A DNA stretch of 64,000 bases from Methylotuvimicrobium alcaliphilum 20Z (GCF_000968535.2 NC_016112.1:3224001-3288000); one strand, 5' to 3'. Shown: positions 7,472 to 17,156, numbered from the stretch's first letter. Made by a program: numbers and translations. The notes: generated by a model not told the origin, from the sequence alone.

Positions 7472-8609
7472 GAGAGGCTTTAAGCAATGTTTGAATGATT
7501 TTTTCGCAAGCATGGCCGTCGCCGTAAGGGTTGTGCGCTTTGGACATACGCGCGTAGACATCGCTGTCCAGTAGTACCTTTTCGACGCCGCTGACAATTT
7601 TTTCTTTATCGGTTCCAACCAACAAAACGGTACCGGCATCGACCGCTTCGGGTCTTTCGGTCACTTCGCGCATCACCAATACCGGTTTACCTAGTGACGG
7701 ACCTTCTTCTTGAATTCCGCCGGAATCGGTCAGAATCAAGTCGCTTCGGTTCATAATCCAGACGAACGGTTCGTAGTCAAGCGGAGCGATCAGGTACACA
7801 TTATCGAGTCGGTCGAGAATTTCGTAGACCGGTTTTTGCACGTTCGGATTTAGATGAACGGGATAGATCAAGTCCCAATCCGGATGTTTTTGTGCCAGTT
7901 CTTTGATCGCATTGCAAAGGTCGATGAAGCCTTGACCGAAATTTTCGCGTCGGTGTCCGGTAATCAGAATGAGTTTTCGGCTGGAATCGCAAATGGTCTT
8001 AAACAATGTTTCGCCGAATTTTTCCTGCCATACGCTATCCGGTTCGCCGATGACTTTGTCCCGGACGATCAATAATGCGTCGATAACGGTATTGCCGGTC
8101 ACGACGATGTTTTGCTCCGTAACGCCTTCAGCGAGTAGGTTGTTTTTCGAGGATTGCGTCGGCGCGAAGTGATAATCGGTTATGCGTCCGACCAAAGTCC
8201 GATTCGCTTCTTCGGGAAACGGCGCCCTAAGGTTGCCGGTTCTCAGCCCCGCTTCGACGTGGCCCAGTTTGATGTTTTGGTAGAACGCGGCAAGTCCCGC
8301 GGCGAAACAGGTGGTGGTGTCGCCGTGTACCAGCACGATGTCCGGCTGCGCTTCGCGTAATACGTCGCGTAAGCCTAACAGCACTTTCGAGGTGATGTCG
8401 AAAAGGTCTTGATTCGGCGCCATCAGGTCCAAATCGTAATCGGGTTTAATGTCAAACAAGTTGAGCACTTGGTCGAGCATCTGCCGATGCTGGGCGGTTA
8501 CGCATACGAGGGATTCAAGACCTTCGGCTTGTTGTAGAGCCAATACGACGGGCGCCATTTTAATCGCTTCCGGCCGGGTACCGAAAACGGTCAGGATCTT
8601 TTTGGTCAT
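7464..8609 (-). CDS. wecB: UDP-N-acetylglucosamine 2-epimerase (non-hydrolysing)
   Basis: This 381-residue protein starts [20 protein letters not shown], the hallmark of the WecB/MnaA family, and carries [17 protein letters not shown]-type and TDSGGIQEE motifs with the UDP-binding and catalytic Asp, Glu and His residues of the GT-B fold. It interconverts UDP-GlcNAc and UDP-ManNAc in the cytoplasm, for surface polysaccharide or enterobacterial-common-antigen-like glycans. Length is normal for the family. No glycan cluster surrounds it: sbcC lies 54 bp upstream on the same strand. Its last bases and stop codon lie in a family D repeat fragment, so the native C-terminus may have been slightly changed. 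Confidence 0.93.
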   Translation of the reverse strand: MTKKILTVFGTRPEAIKMAPVVLALQQAEGLESLVCVTAQHRQMLDQVLNLFDIKPDYDLDLMAPNQDLFDITSKVLLGLRDVLREAQPDIVLVHGDTTTCFAAGLAAFYQNIKLGHVEAGLRTGNLRAPFPEEANRTLVGRITDYHFAPTQSSKNNLLAEGVTEQNIVVTGNTVIDALLIVRDKVIGEPDSVWQEKFGETLFKTICDSSRKLILITGHRRENFGQGFIDLCNAIKELAQKHPDWDLIYPVHLNPNVQKPVYEILDRLDNVYLIAPLDYEPFVWIMNRSDLILTDSGGIQEEGPSLGKPVLVMREVTERPEAVDAGTVLLVGTDKEKIVSGVEKVLLDSDVYARMSKAHNPYGDGHACEKIIQTLLKASPD

Positions 8610-8663
8610 AAAATGTTTATGTGATGGGTTAGCGGTAATTGATTGAGAACACGCATTTTTGTT

Positions 8664-11600
8664 TTAAAAGGCGACTTCTTGATCGGGTACGCTTTTCAAA
8701 ATACTCATGCCATTCGGTTTTTTGACCATTTGCAATTGGGCTTTGATGCGCTTTTGCACCGCTTCGACATGCGAGATCACGCCGACCTTTTTACCGTGCT
8801 TCTGCAAGCTTTCCAGGGTCGAGATCACGACATACAGGGTTTCGGCATCCAAGGTACCGAAGCCTTCGTCGAGAAATAGCGAGTCGACCGAACGCCCGTT
8901 ACCGGCCAGTTCGGAAAGTCCCAGCGCCAAGGCTAAGCTCACGACAAAACTTTCGCCGCCGGACAAAGATTTCGGCAGTCGTCGAATGTTGTTTTGATAC
9001 GTATCTTCGATCTCGAGCGCCAAGCCATGCTCGCTCGGCATTTGCCGTAAATAATAGCGGCCGCTGATTTTTTCAAGTACTTGATTGGCCTGGGCCAATA
9101 ATTTATCGGCCATTTTAATTTGTACGCGCCGACGGAATACGGCGCCGTTTTCTTCGTCGATGCGTTTGACTTCCAGCAAGCATTCGTCGACTATTTCTTG
9201 CTGTGCAGTCAGTTTAGTCGACAATACGTCGAATTGTTGCCGCATCGCCAGATTTTTGCCAAGCATCGCTTCCAAGCGGGCGGCTTCTTGTCGGCTAATG
9301 TCGATTTTTTCGTCGATACCTCGTATGCGAAGGACGATATCTTCGACGGTCTGGGTGGTCAATGCCAACGCTTGTTCGGCCGCTATTTCGGCCTGGGTAT
9401 TTTCAAGCCGGGTTGCAAGATCAGCCAATTCGCTTTGCAATACCGACATGCGCTGCTCAAGTTCCGTTCCACGCGCTATCAAATGCAGCAATTCGATGAC
9501 TTCATCAACTCGCCAGGACTCGTATTTTGTGCCGACGAGCCTTTCCCGGAAAACTTCGCGCATTCGCGCCGCTTCTGCGGTCTGTTGGCCGATCAGTTTT
9601 TCCTTGTCTGCAATTAGTTTTTGTTTTTCGATCAATGCCAGATGCAAGCCGGCGGTTTCTTCTTGCTGCAGTTGCGTGCCGGCGGCGGCAATTTTTTCGG
9701 ATAGTTGCGCAATTTTTCGATTGCTGACATCGATCTTTTCGGTAATCGCGGCGATTTCATCGGTCAGCCCCTTGCGGCGCAATTGATAGGTTTGATATTC
9801 CTGACGGCGTTGATTCAAGCGATCGTAAAAGGCATCTTCCTTTCCTTTGCCGGGCATTTTTTCGCCGACCAAGTCCAACTGATGCAACACCTTCGCGGTT
9901 AATTCCTGCTCGTCCTTGCGGCATTTTTCGAGGGTTTGTTCCAGTTCTTTCAGTTCTTGAGGACGGCTTTGCCACTCTTGATCGAGTTGCTTAGTATTTT
10001 CCTGCAAACGGCCGATCATCGCTTCGTGCCGAGCCATTAATTCTTTGATTTTGTCGATACGCCTGGCCTGCACGCGGTATTGTTGCGCCAGCTTGGTGAT
10101 GTTTTTCAATTCGATCGTTTCAGTCTTCAAAAAGCGCTTGATCGCCCGCGAATTGTTGATTTCCATATCGTCGTTGACCGCATTCAGCCGATTACACAAG
10201 GTCAACCATTGCGAGCGGAGTAACTCGATGCGTTGACGTTTGGCCTTGCTGCCTTCAAGCCGTTTCTCGGTCAATTTGGCTTCTTGTTCGATACGCTCGG
10301 ACGCCGCGACCAAGGCTTGGATTTTTGCGCGCTGGTCGGCCAGTGCGCGTTTGGAGTCGCCGATCTTCGGCGGCCGAATGACATACGGGTGATTCAGCGC
10401 GCCGCATAACGGACAAGGCTTGCCGTCTTCAAGATGGACTCGCTCGTCCGCCAATCTGGCAAGTATCGTCTCGTTCGCTACCGCTTTTTCGAGCGTTAGT
10501 CTGATATTGTCTTCGCGCATGATGTCGTCTTTGTACTGCGCCAATTCAGCTTGTAAGTCGTCCAGCGTTTTTTCTTCCTTCGCCTTGCCGAAGCCGAAGA
10601 AACTAAAACGTCCGCCGGTTAGGCGCGCATGTTCGCGGCTTAGGTTGTAGAGAGACTGAAAGTCGGCCAAACGCTCTTTTTGATCTTTTAAAAGCTCGTC
10701 GATTTCAGCCGCATCCCTACCCAGCGCCACACCTTCGAGTTTTTGCTCATTGATTTGCAGCTTAAGCTTAAGACGTCCGATGGTTTTTTGGGATTTCTGA
10801 ATTCTAGCCTGATGACCGCTAAGCGAGGCGCCGGTCGCTTGTACCGATTTGGCGGAACGCTTATGTTGTTCGGTCAAAGACGCCAGTTCGGCTCGTAATT
10901 TTTTTAATTTTGCCGTTTCGGGAAAGTTTTCGAGCAAATTTTCATCGCGCGCGTTGAGTTCCAGCCATTCATCGACCGTAGCCAGAACACTCTGCTTTTG
11001 TTCGCGTTGGATTTCCAGTCCTCGCGTGACATCGGTTTCCAGATGCTTTTCTTGCGTGTGCTGCGAAATCCTGGCTTTTTGTGTTTCTATGGCCCGCTGC
11101 TGGTCTTCAATCGATTTAGTCGGCGCGGCACCAAGCGATTCGGGCGCTACGCCCGATAGCGCCAGTTTATCCTGCAGTCGCTTGAGTTCGCTCCGGTAAG
11201 CATTTAAGGTTTGCTTGCCTTGTTCGATTTCTTTTTCAAGCGTCTCGAGTTCGTCCGCGGCCTCTTTAAAAGCCAGGGCTTCCGGATTTTCGGCAATTCG
11301 GGTTAATTGTTGCTGAGTTTGTTCGGCTTGGGTCTGCGCTTTTTCTTGCTGCTGAGTTAACGCGATAATCCGTTTTTCCAGCGTTTCGATATTTTGCAAC
11401 CAAACTTGCTGCTGCTTGAGTTCGTCGCGCTGTCCGCGAAACTCGCTTATTTGATCTTTGAAATCTGCCAAGTCGTGTTCGAAGGCTTCTTGTTTGGCCG
11501 GCTCGAGCATAGCCAATGCATCGATGTCTTGTTTAAGCGAAGCCAGTAACGCTTGTTCTTCATCGGCTTTGGTGATTACGGCGTTTTTGTAATCGGCGTA

Positions 11601-12140
11601 GATGTCGCTGCTGATGATTTTTTCGAGTATATCGAGGCGTTCGTTATCCAACGCATTCAAAAACGCTGCAAAGTCGCCTTGCGCGAGCATGATAGAGCGG
11701 GTGAAATTGCGGAAATTCATGCCGGTGATTTCGGCGATTTTTTGACATACCGCATTGGGCGTTTCGGCCAGCAATTGTTCGCGGTCGTCTTCGATTTTTA
11801 TCAATAGCATTTGCGGCGATTGCAAACGGCCGTTCGGATCTTGCCGTTCGCGCTGTACTTTCCAAGTTGCGCGGTACAGGTTGTCGCCGACCGCAAAATC
11901 GACTTCGGAAAAGCTTTCCGCCGTGCGTTTGGTCATGACATGCACAGCCGGCCGATCGAAACGAAAAGTCTCCCCGTAGAGACCTAAGGTGATCGCATCG
12001 AGAATACTGGATTTACCCGACCCGTTCGGCCCTGTGATCGCGAATAAACCGGAATCGCTGAATGGCGCCTCCCTGAAATCGACCTGATTATCGCCTTCCA
12101 ACGAATTGATATTTCTGAATTTTATTTTGAGTATTTTCAT
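8664..12140 (-). CDS. sbcC: Exonuclease subunit SbcC (Rad50-like ATPase)
   Basis: This is a 1158-residue SMC-like protein. The N-terminal Walker A is GPNGSGKSS near residue 40, a Q-loop follows, and long coiled coils run to a zinc hook CPLCG near residue 573. A second coiled coil leads to the C-terminal ABC signature SLSGGESFVVSLALALGL and Walker B DSLFLDEGFGTLD. With SbcD it forms the ATP-dependent nuclease that opens hairpins and cruciforms and processes double-strand breaks. The usual upstream sbcD gene is absent: the minus-strand region above 12140 is only repeats and a divergent acyltransferase gene. An enzyme that cuts long palindromes matters in a genome region so full of palindromic elements. 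Confidence 0.95.
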   Translation of the reverse strand: MKILKIKFRNINSLEGDNQVDFREAPFSDSGLFAITGPNGSGKSSILDAITLGLYGETFRFDRPAVHVMTKRTAESFSEVDFAVGDNLYRATWKVQRERQDPNGRLQSPQMLLIKIEDDREQLLAETPNAVCQKIAEITGMNFRNFTRSIMLAQGDFAAFLNALDNERLDILEKIISSDIYADYKNAVITKADEEQALLASLKQDIDALAMLEPAKQEAFEHDLADFKDQISEFRGQRDELKQQQVWLQNIETLEKRIIALTQQQEKAQTQAEQTQQQLTRIAENPEALAFKEAADELETLEKEIEQGKQTLNAYRSELKRLQDKLALSGVAPESLGAAPTKSIEDQQRAIETQKARISQHTQEKHLETDVTRGLEIQREQKQSVLATVDEWLELNARDENLLENFPETAKLKKLRAELASLTEQHKRSAKSVQATGASLSGHQARIQKSQKTIGRLKLKLQINEQKLEGVALGRDAAEIDELLKDQKERLADFQSLYNLSREHARLTGGRFSFFGFGKAKEEKTLDDLQAELAQYKDDIMREDNIRLTLEKAVANETILARLADERVHLEDGKPCPLCGALNHPYVIRPPKIGDSKRALADQRAKIQALVAASERIEQEAKLTEKRLEGSKAKRQRIELLRSQWLTLCNRLNAVNDDMEINNSRAIKRFLKTETIELKNITKLAQQYRVQARRIDKIKELMARHEAMIGRLQENTKQLDQEWQSRPQELKELEQTLEKCRKDEQELTAKVLHQLDLVGEKMPGKGKEDAFYDRLNQRRQEYQTYQLRRKGLTDEIAAITEKIDVSNRKIAQLSEKIAAAGTQLQQEETAGLHLALIEKQKLIADKEKLIGQQTAEAARMREVFRERLVGTKYESWRVDEVIELLHLIARGTELEQRMSVLQSELADLATRLENTQAEIAAEQALALTTQTVEDIVLRIRGIDEKIDISRQEAARLEAMLGKNLAMRQQFDVLSTKLTAQQEIVDECLLEVKRIDEENGAVFRRRVQIKMADKLLAQANQVLEKISGRYYLRQMPSEHGLALEIEDTYQNNIRRLPKSLSGGESFVVSLALALGLSELAGNGRSVDSLFLDEGFGTLDAETLYVVISTLESLQKHGKKVGVISHVEAVQKRIKAQLQMVKKPNGMSILKSVPDQEVAF

Positions 12141-12497
12141 TGACGAAAGACTGGGACCGGCAAATGATTTTTCATCGGGCCATTATAGCGCCGTCGGTTT
12201 GATTTTTCTCATGTTTGAATCGATCGCGAGATTTAGGATACGGTAAAAAATAACTCCCCCTAATGATTCTCTCGTTCTGTGCTCGCCTTTGTTCATAAAT
12301 TGTAGGGTACGCTCGCTGTGTGTACCGTGGGAATCCGTACCTTGGCTGTCGAAACTAGATCGGTATGCATTCCCACGCTGGAGCGGTGGGAACGAGGAAA
12401 AATAATTAGCCCTCGACATAATCCCGAATATTTTGATGGGACAATATGCTATTTTTATAGTCTATTAAAAAAATAACAATGCTTGAGGAAGCGCATC
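12141..12497. other. Intergenic region with a palindromic repeat
   Basis: This divergent gap lies between sbcC and the aas-like gene. It contains a repeat of the GTAGGGTACGC/TTCCCACGC...GGTGGGAACGAGG type at about 12300-12402, also seen near 15230 and 42412. A ribosome binding site GAGGAAG at 12485-12491 decides the start of the next gene. The promoters for both genes must lie here, but I cannot place them with confidence. Confidence 0.5.
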
Positions 12498-14636
12498 ATG
12501 TTGAAACCATTTTTGCATCGGCTACTGACTTTTATCTTCAAGGTCGAACTTAAAGGCCTCGATAACTATCATAAAGCCGGCCCCCGCGTAATGATCATTT
12601 CCAATCACACCTCGTTTCTCGACCCATTATTGCTCGGTGTTTTTTTACCGGACGATATTACCTTCGCGATCAATACGCAAATATCCGAGCGCTGGTGGCT
12701 AAAACCGTTCTTGAAGTTGTCGAGAGTCTTTCCGATGGACCCGACCCATCCGATGTCGCTAAAAGAGCTAATCAATCATTTAAAGAGTCCAACTAAAACT
12801 GTGATTTTCCCCGAAGGCCGCATCACCGTTACCGGCTCGGTCATGAAGATATACGACGGCCCGGGCATGGTCGCCGACAAATCGCAGGCCACTGTTTTAC
12901 CGGTGCGCATCAAGGGTGCCGAATACACGCATTTTTCTAAGTTGCGTAATATCGTAAGACTGCGCCTTTTCCCGAAAATTACGATACAAATTCTTCCGCC
13001 TACCACAATAAAAGCGCCTGACGACTTGCGAGGCCGCCGTCGCCGTCAATATTGCGGCCGGATTCTCGCCGACATCATGACCGACATGATGTTCGCGACA
13101 AGCCATTATCAGCAAAGTATTTTTGCCGCCTTGCTCGAAGCGCGCAGTATTCACGGCGGCAAACACACGGTTGCCGAGGATCTCGAACGCAAGCCGTTAT
13201 CCTACGACCGATTGATCACGGCGACGTTGTGTCTGGGTCGCGTCTTGAAAAAAATCACCGTAACCGGAGAAAATGTCGGAGTCATGCTGCCGAATTCGAC
13301 TAAAACGTTATGTACGATTTTAAGTCTTCAGCTTTACGGCCGCACGCCTGCTATGCTGAATTTCTCGACCGGTTCGGCCGGCATGCTTTCGGCCTGCTCC
13401 ACAGCAAAAATTAAAACCGTGCTGACTTCGCGCCGCTTTATCGAGCTGGCAAAATTACAAGATGACGCCGATCGATTAAGCCAACAGGTCGATCTACTTT
13501 ATCTCGAAGACTTAGCTCAGCAAATCACTCCGCTAAGTAAACTAGCGGGCTTGATCAAATGCAAAACTGCCAATATTTGGTATAGACACACTGAGTTCAG
13601 TTACGACAATCCTGCGGTAATTTTATTTACCTCCGGTTCGGAAGGCACACCGAAAGGTGTCGTGTTGTCGCATGCCAACATTCTAGCCAACCACAAGCAA
13701 TTGGAGGCGAGGATCAATTTTAACGCGCAAGATGTCGTACTTAATTTTCTGCCGATGTTCCATTCGTTCGGCTTTACCGTCGGCACGATGCTGCCGATAT
13801 TGAACGGCATGACTACGTTCTTTTATCCGTCGCCTTTGCATTATGCAATCGTTCCTGAGATGGCTTACGAACTCAATGCGACGATCATGTTCGGCACCAA
13901 TACGTTTTTAGCCGCTTATGCGAAAAAAGCCCATGCCTACGATTTTTACAATATGCGCTATGTCGTGGCCGGCGCCGAAAAATTGCAGGATGGCACACGG
14001 CAAATTTGGTCGGAAAAGTTCGGCATTCGTATTCTCGAAGGTTACGGCGCCACCGAAACCGCTCCGGTCACTTCGGTCAATACGCCGATGGAATTTAAGG
14101 CCGGCACGGTAGGACGTTTCATGCCGAAAATGGAATACAAGCTAGAGCCGATACCGGGTATCGAGCAAGGTGGGCAATTGCATGTTAAAGGCCCTAATAT
14201 CATGCAAGGTTATTTGCTGGCGAAAAACCCGGGACAACTGATGCCGCCTAAGTCGGTTTACGGCGAAGGCTGGTACGATACCGGCGATATCGTCGATGTC
14301 GACGATGAGGGTTTCATTACGATCAAAGGCCGCAGTAAACGCTTCGCCAAAATAGCCGGAGAAATGGTTTCGTTGACTGTCGTCGAACAGTTAGCCACCA
14401 AGGCTTGGCCGGATGCGCTTCATGCTGCAGTCACTCTACCCGACGAGAAAAAAGGCGAGCAGATTATTTTGCTGACCACGCAAAAATCGGCATCGGCACG
14501 CGATTTGGAAGCGGTCGCCGAAGGCGTCTCTAAAATTGTTCTACCGAAAAAGATAATGATTGTCGATAAGGTGCCGGTTTTGGCGAGCGGTAAGATCGAT
14601 TATCCTGCGGCTACGGAGTTGGCTAAGAGCGGTTAG
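12498..14636 (+). CDS. aas: Bifunctional acyltransferase / acyl-ACP synthetase (Aas-like)
   Basis: The start is ATG 12498, chosen because GAGGAAG lies seven bases before it; an upstream TTG at 12483 is less likely. Residues 1-200 are a PlsC-type acyltransferase with the NHTSFLDP motif (HX4D) and FPEGRI. From about 210 to the end is an AMP-binding acyl-CoA/ACP synthetase with FTSGSEGTPKG, EGYGATE and WYDTGDIVDVDDEG. This two-domain order matches Aas, which re-acylates 2-acyl-lysophosphatidylethanolamine with fatty acid activated on its acyl carrier site. Length (712) agrees with the E. coli enzyme (about 719). The major-facilitator domain of some fused forms is absent. The stop codon is the first TAG of a long GGTTAGC array. 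Confidence 0.85.
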   Translation: MLKPFLHRLLTFIFKVELKGLDNYHKAGPRVMIISNHTSFLDPLLLGVFLPDDITFAINTQISERWWLKPFLKLSRVFPMDPTHPMSLKELINHLKSPTKTVIFPEGRITVTGSVMKIYDGPGMVADKSQATVLPVRIKGAEYTHFSKLRNIVRLRLFPKITIQILPPTTIKAPDDLRGRRRRQYCGRILADIMTDMMFATSHYQQSIFAALLEARSIHGGKHTVAEDLERKPLSYDRLITATLCLGRVLKKITVTGENVGVMLPNSTKTLCTILSLQLYGRTPAMLNFSTGSAGMLSACSTAKIKTVLTSRRFIELAKLQDDADRLSQQVDLLYLEDLAQQITPLSKLAGLIKCKTANIWYRHTEFSYDNPAVILFTSGSEGTPKGVVLSHANILANHKQLEARINFNAQDVVLNFLPMFHSFGFTVGTMLPILNGMTTFFYPSPLHYAIVPEMAYELNATIMFGTNTFLAAYAKKAHAYDFYNMRYVVAGAEKLQDGTRQIWSEKFGIRILEGYGATETAPVTSVNTPMEFKAGTVGRFMPKMEYKLEPIPGIEQGGQLHVKGPNIMQGYLLAKNPGQLMPPKSVYGEGWYDTGDIVDVDDEGFITIKGRSKRFAKIAGEMVSLTVVEQLATKAWPDALHAAVTLPDEKKGEQIILLTTQKSASARDLEAVAEGVSKIVLPKKIMIVDKVPVLASGKIDYPAATELAKSG

Positions 14637-14793
14637 CGGTTAGCGGTTAGCGGTTAGCGGTTAGCGGTTAGCGGTTAGCGGTTAGCGGTTAGCGGTTAGC
14701 GGTTAGCGGTTAGCGGTTAGCGGTTAGCGGTTAGCGGTTAGCGGTTAGCGGTTAGCGGTTAGCGGTTAGCGGTTAGCGGTTAGCGGTTAGCGG
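14631..14793 (+). repeat. Heptanucleotide tandem array, 23 copies of GGTTAGC
   Basis: There are 23 perfect copies of GGTTAGC (161 bp) followed by GG. The array starts inside the last codons of the aas-like gene, whose stop TAG lies in the first unit, so changes in copy number would not alter the protein. There are no interruptions, which suggests recent expansion and likely length polymorphism. Confidence 0.97.
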
Positions 14794-14829
14794 AATTGTG
14801 AGGCATTTTATACGTTTGTCAAGTCTTAA

Positions 14830-14864
14830 TTTCTGCTTTCTGCTTTCTGCTTTCTGCTTTCTGT
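14830..14864 (+). repeat. Heptanucleotide tandem array TTTCTGC, 4 copies plus 1 variant
   Basis: Four perfect TTTCTGC units and one TTTCTGT unit lie 37 bp after the GGTTAGC array. It is a second, unrelated sequence with the same 7-bp period. Confidence 0.9.
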
Positions 14865-14883
14865 TGCGGGGAGGGTTATTGAG

Positions 14884-15010
14884 CCCGTCCCGCAGAAGTG
14901 GCTACGACTGGCCACTGCTCGGACAGTTGGCTTCAGCAAGCTGAAGCATCTTGCTAATCAGGTTTCGCCTTACTTCGGCCATGGTTGAAACGTTTCGCAC
15001 GGGTTGTAAA
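14884..15010. repeat. Rearranged partial family D repeat
   Basis: CCCGTCCCGCAGAAGTGGCTACGACTGG through CAAGCTGAAGCATCTTGCTAATCAGG matches one end of family D. It is followed by a scrambled inner part, TTACTTCGGCCATGGTTGAAACGTTTCG, ending in GGGTTGTAAACCCATACGCATCAAGCTA. The same scrambled junction recurs at 55796-55890, so this is a defined sub-type and not random decay. Confidence 0.65.
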
Positions 15011-15111
15011 CCCATACGCATCAAGCTAAGGATGTCGCTAAAATTAACTTACTGAATTGCCAAAGTTTCATTTAGGCCGCTTCCCCGAATATGCTGTTAC
15101 CCAAGCCCCAG

Positions 15112-15342
15112 CTCTCATCGTTATACATAAGTCAAAAATTACCCTTTTGCAATCTTAACCAATGAGACCTCGATACCATTTATTGTCACTTCATATTAGC
15201 GGATCACCTAACGCTAGCCGAACCGCGTAGGGTACGCTGTGCGTACCATGGTAACCCCGCGATATTCATGTGCCAACCGAACCGCCAGGACACGGCTTTG
15301 GTACGCGCAGCGTACCCTACAATTTATGTATAACGATGAGAG
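15112..15342. mobile_element. Family F element, 19-bp perfect terminal inverted repeats
   Basis: CTCTCATCGTTATACATAA (15112-15130) is matched exactly in inverse at 15324-15342. The 231-bp unit holds no gene; internally it carries TAGGGTACGC/GCGTACCCTA arms. It shares its left 70 bp with the element at 4990. The surrounding 15343-15660 holds more inverted repeats of the GGAAGCT/AGCTTCC type and no gene. Confidence 0.75.
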
Positions 15343-15686
15343 CCCCAGCTTGGGTAACCTGTTCAGGAAGCTCTAGCTTCCCGACAATCAAGGAAGATTG
15401 AACAAGCAAGTCAGGTTTGATTGAGAATGTGCCGAGGTTGCGTCGGTCTCAGGAAGCTGGAGCTTCCGGGGTGTCTTTCCCAAGCTGGAGCTAGGGAAAG
15501 AGCGTGATGTGGGTTGGCCGTTTTTAGCTTTATGCGCACGGGTTGTAAACCCCGCCCTCTCAAAGAGATGAATACTTACTTCTAAGATGGCATTCGTCAC
15601 GAACCTCTAGCGTCATGTGAAAAGGCTTTGAGCCTTATAATAAGGAACAAGGCATGTTCGGCGACTTATTTAAACTACGTTATTTA

Positions 15687-15720
15687 ACTCATTGGTGAGG
15701 CATATGCCCTACCAATGAGT
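15687..15720. other. 34-bp nearly perfect palindrome
   Basis: ACTCATTGGT (15687-15696) and ACCAATGAGT (15711-15720) are exact inverses, and the centre contains a second palindrome, GGCATATGCC. There is no T-run next to it, so it looks more like a protein-binding site or a repeat remnant than a terminator. The surrounding 15720-16045 is A/T-rich and holds no gene I can support. Confidence 0.6.
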
Positions 15721-16045
15721 CATATCCCCCACTTTAATTTATCTAAGAAATCGGCTTCGAATAACAGGAACGCAAAACGGCGAATATTGATTTCCTCTAA
15801 CAACTTAATTTAAGGAGATTTTTTAAATTATTACGCCTGGAAATGTTCCGCTATTAGATAATGGCATTTTTATTGCTTGCTTCATATTGTCTTAGCGCAT
15901 TGGCACAGACTGTAATGAGTACAGTACGGTCGAGTTAACTTATTAAATAGCCGAGGTAAAGCAAACAAATTGAGGTTAATTGCCCAGCCTCCTATACCAA
16001 AGAGCCGGTTGATCGCTGAACCCGCTCTTTAATTTACAAAATAGG

Positions 16046-16274
16046 ACCTGATTAGCAAGTATCTTCAGCTAAAGCCCAAAAACCAGCATATCCCTAGCAG
16101 GACGGGGTTTGCAACCCCGTCCTAAACGCTTTGACTTTGGCCGAAGTTAGCCGAAATGTTTAGGGCAAACCGAAACGTTGGGGACGGGTTAAATAACCCG
16201 TCCCGCAGAAGTGGCTACGACTGGTCACTGCTCGGACAATTGGCTTCAGCAAGCTGAAGCATCTTGCTAATCAA
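16046..16274. mobile_element. Family D element, full copy 1
   Basis: It starts ACCTGATTAGCAAG and ends CTTGCTAATCAA, a near-perfect terminal inverted repeat. Inside are two strong palindromes, GGACGGGGTT...AACCCCGTCC and GGGACGGGTT...AACCCGTCCC, and long blocks identical to the copy at 46689 in the opposite orientation. It ends 129 bp before the corA start, so the corA promoter must lie in that short remainder or at the element edge. Confidence 0.8.
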
Positions 16275-16403
16275 GAAATAGGAAGACAGATAAAATTGCA
16301 AACATTTAAATTCTATCAATCGGTTGCGCTGACCATTTTTGTTAATCGAAAATATGCCAATGCAAAAAAAACGCATGGCGATTATTAAAGCAATGGAGAA
16401 ATA

Positions 16404-17096
16404 ATGAAAAAAACAAATAAAGTAAAAGCCTTAACCTTTGCCGTGGCCACGATGGGAGCTCTAACCAGCTTACCTTCCCATGCCGCAACAACGCTTAATG
16501 GTGGTTTTAATTTTGAATTTACGCCAACTAATTCCTCTCACGTCATGAATATTAGGGCAGACTCTTGGTATAACTTGACCATGGGTTATCTAGGTTGGAC
16601 TCATCATTCAAACTGGGGCTACATGAGACTAAGGAGAGGTCAACCTGTCACGATTACAGTCGATGCCACAGATATTGATGGCTTTCACCCTGGCGTGACG
16701 GTTTGGTATAGACGGCAAGGTAGAAGATTTGCTCCTATTGAATATGTCAATGCGCATTCTTATAGCCAGTCTCAGGATGTAATGGTTCAGAATGCCACTC
16801 TTGACGACGACCCGGTTAACCCGGTTAATCTTGGCCGAATTCATATGGAGTTTATTACCAATGCGTTCGATCGCGACGGCATGGGCGATATATTGGGTGA
16901 AACATACGACCAGTCGGCCATAAACAAGGTTTTAGATGGCGTACCCGGCAAGGTCAGCTTGACTTTCACACCGCCTAAAAACGGTTTTTATCAGTTCGTA
17001 GTCGGCGGTATCAATCCCGATGAAGATATCGACACATCCAAAGCCGTATCACAGCGCTATCCCGTAAGCGTTGAAGTCAGCTTTCCCGGTCGATAA
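16404..17096 (+). CDS. corA: CorA-like copper-repressible secreted copper-binding protein
   Basis: This 230-residue protein has a clear signal peptide (MKKTNKVKALTFAVA...SHA-AT). The mature sequence is beta-rich and ends VSVEVSFPGR. I assign it to the CorA/MopE group of methanotrophs from its size, secretion, the W65-T-H67-H68 motif and the CorB-like gene downstream. MopE and CorA bind Cu(I) using two His and a tryptophan oxidised to kynurenine in a W-x-H setting. Here W65/H67 plus H95 or H118 are candidates for the site. In Methylomicrobium album BG8 the gene is repressed by copper. It is preceded by a good ribosome site (GGAGAAATA). The assignment is not proven by a search. Confidence 0.7.
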   Translation: MKKTNKVKALTFAVATMGALTSLPSHAATTLNGGFNFEFTPTNSSHVMNIRADSWYNLTMGYLGWTHHSNWGYMRLRRGQPVTITVDATDIDGFHPGVTVWYRRQGRRFAPIEYVNAHSYSQSQDVMVQNATLDDDPVNPVNLGRIHMEFITNAFDRDGMGDILGETYDQSAINKVLDGVPGKVSLTFTPPKNGFYQFVVGGINPDEDIDTSKAVSQRYPVSVEVSFPGR

Positions 17097-17156
17097 TATA
17101 CATCCATCTTAACTGCCAGCTTGCACCGAATCTATTGCTTCTTTAGTTTCGTCTCT

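Noticed and set aside
9085-9786. 233-codon plus-strand open frame opposite sbcC
   Set aside because: Ser/Arg-rich shadow of the sbcC coding strand, with no start signal.
14631-14793. GGTTAGC array considered as a telomere or replication-origin iteron
   Set aside because: It is internal to the chromosome, beside ordinary genes, with no rep gene or DnaA boxes.
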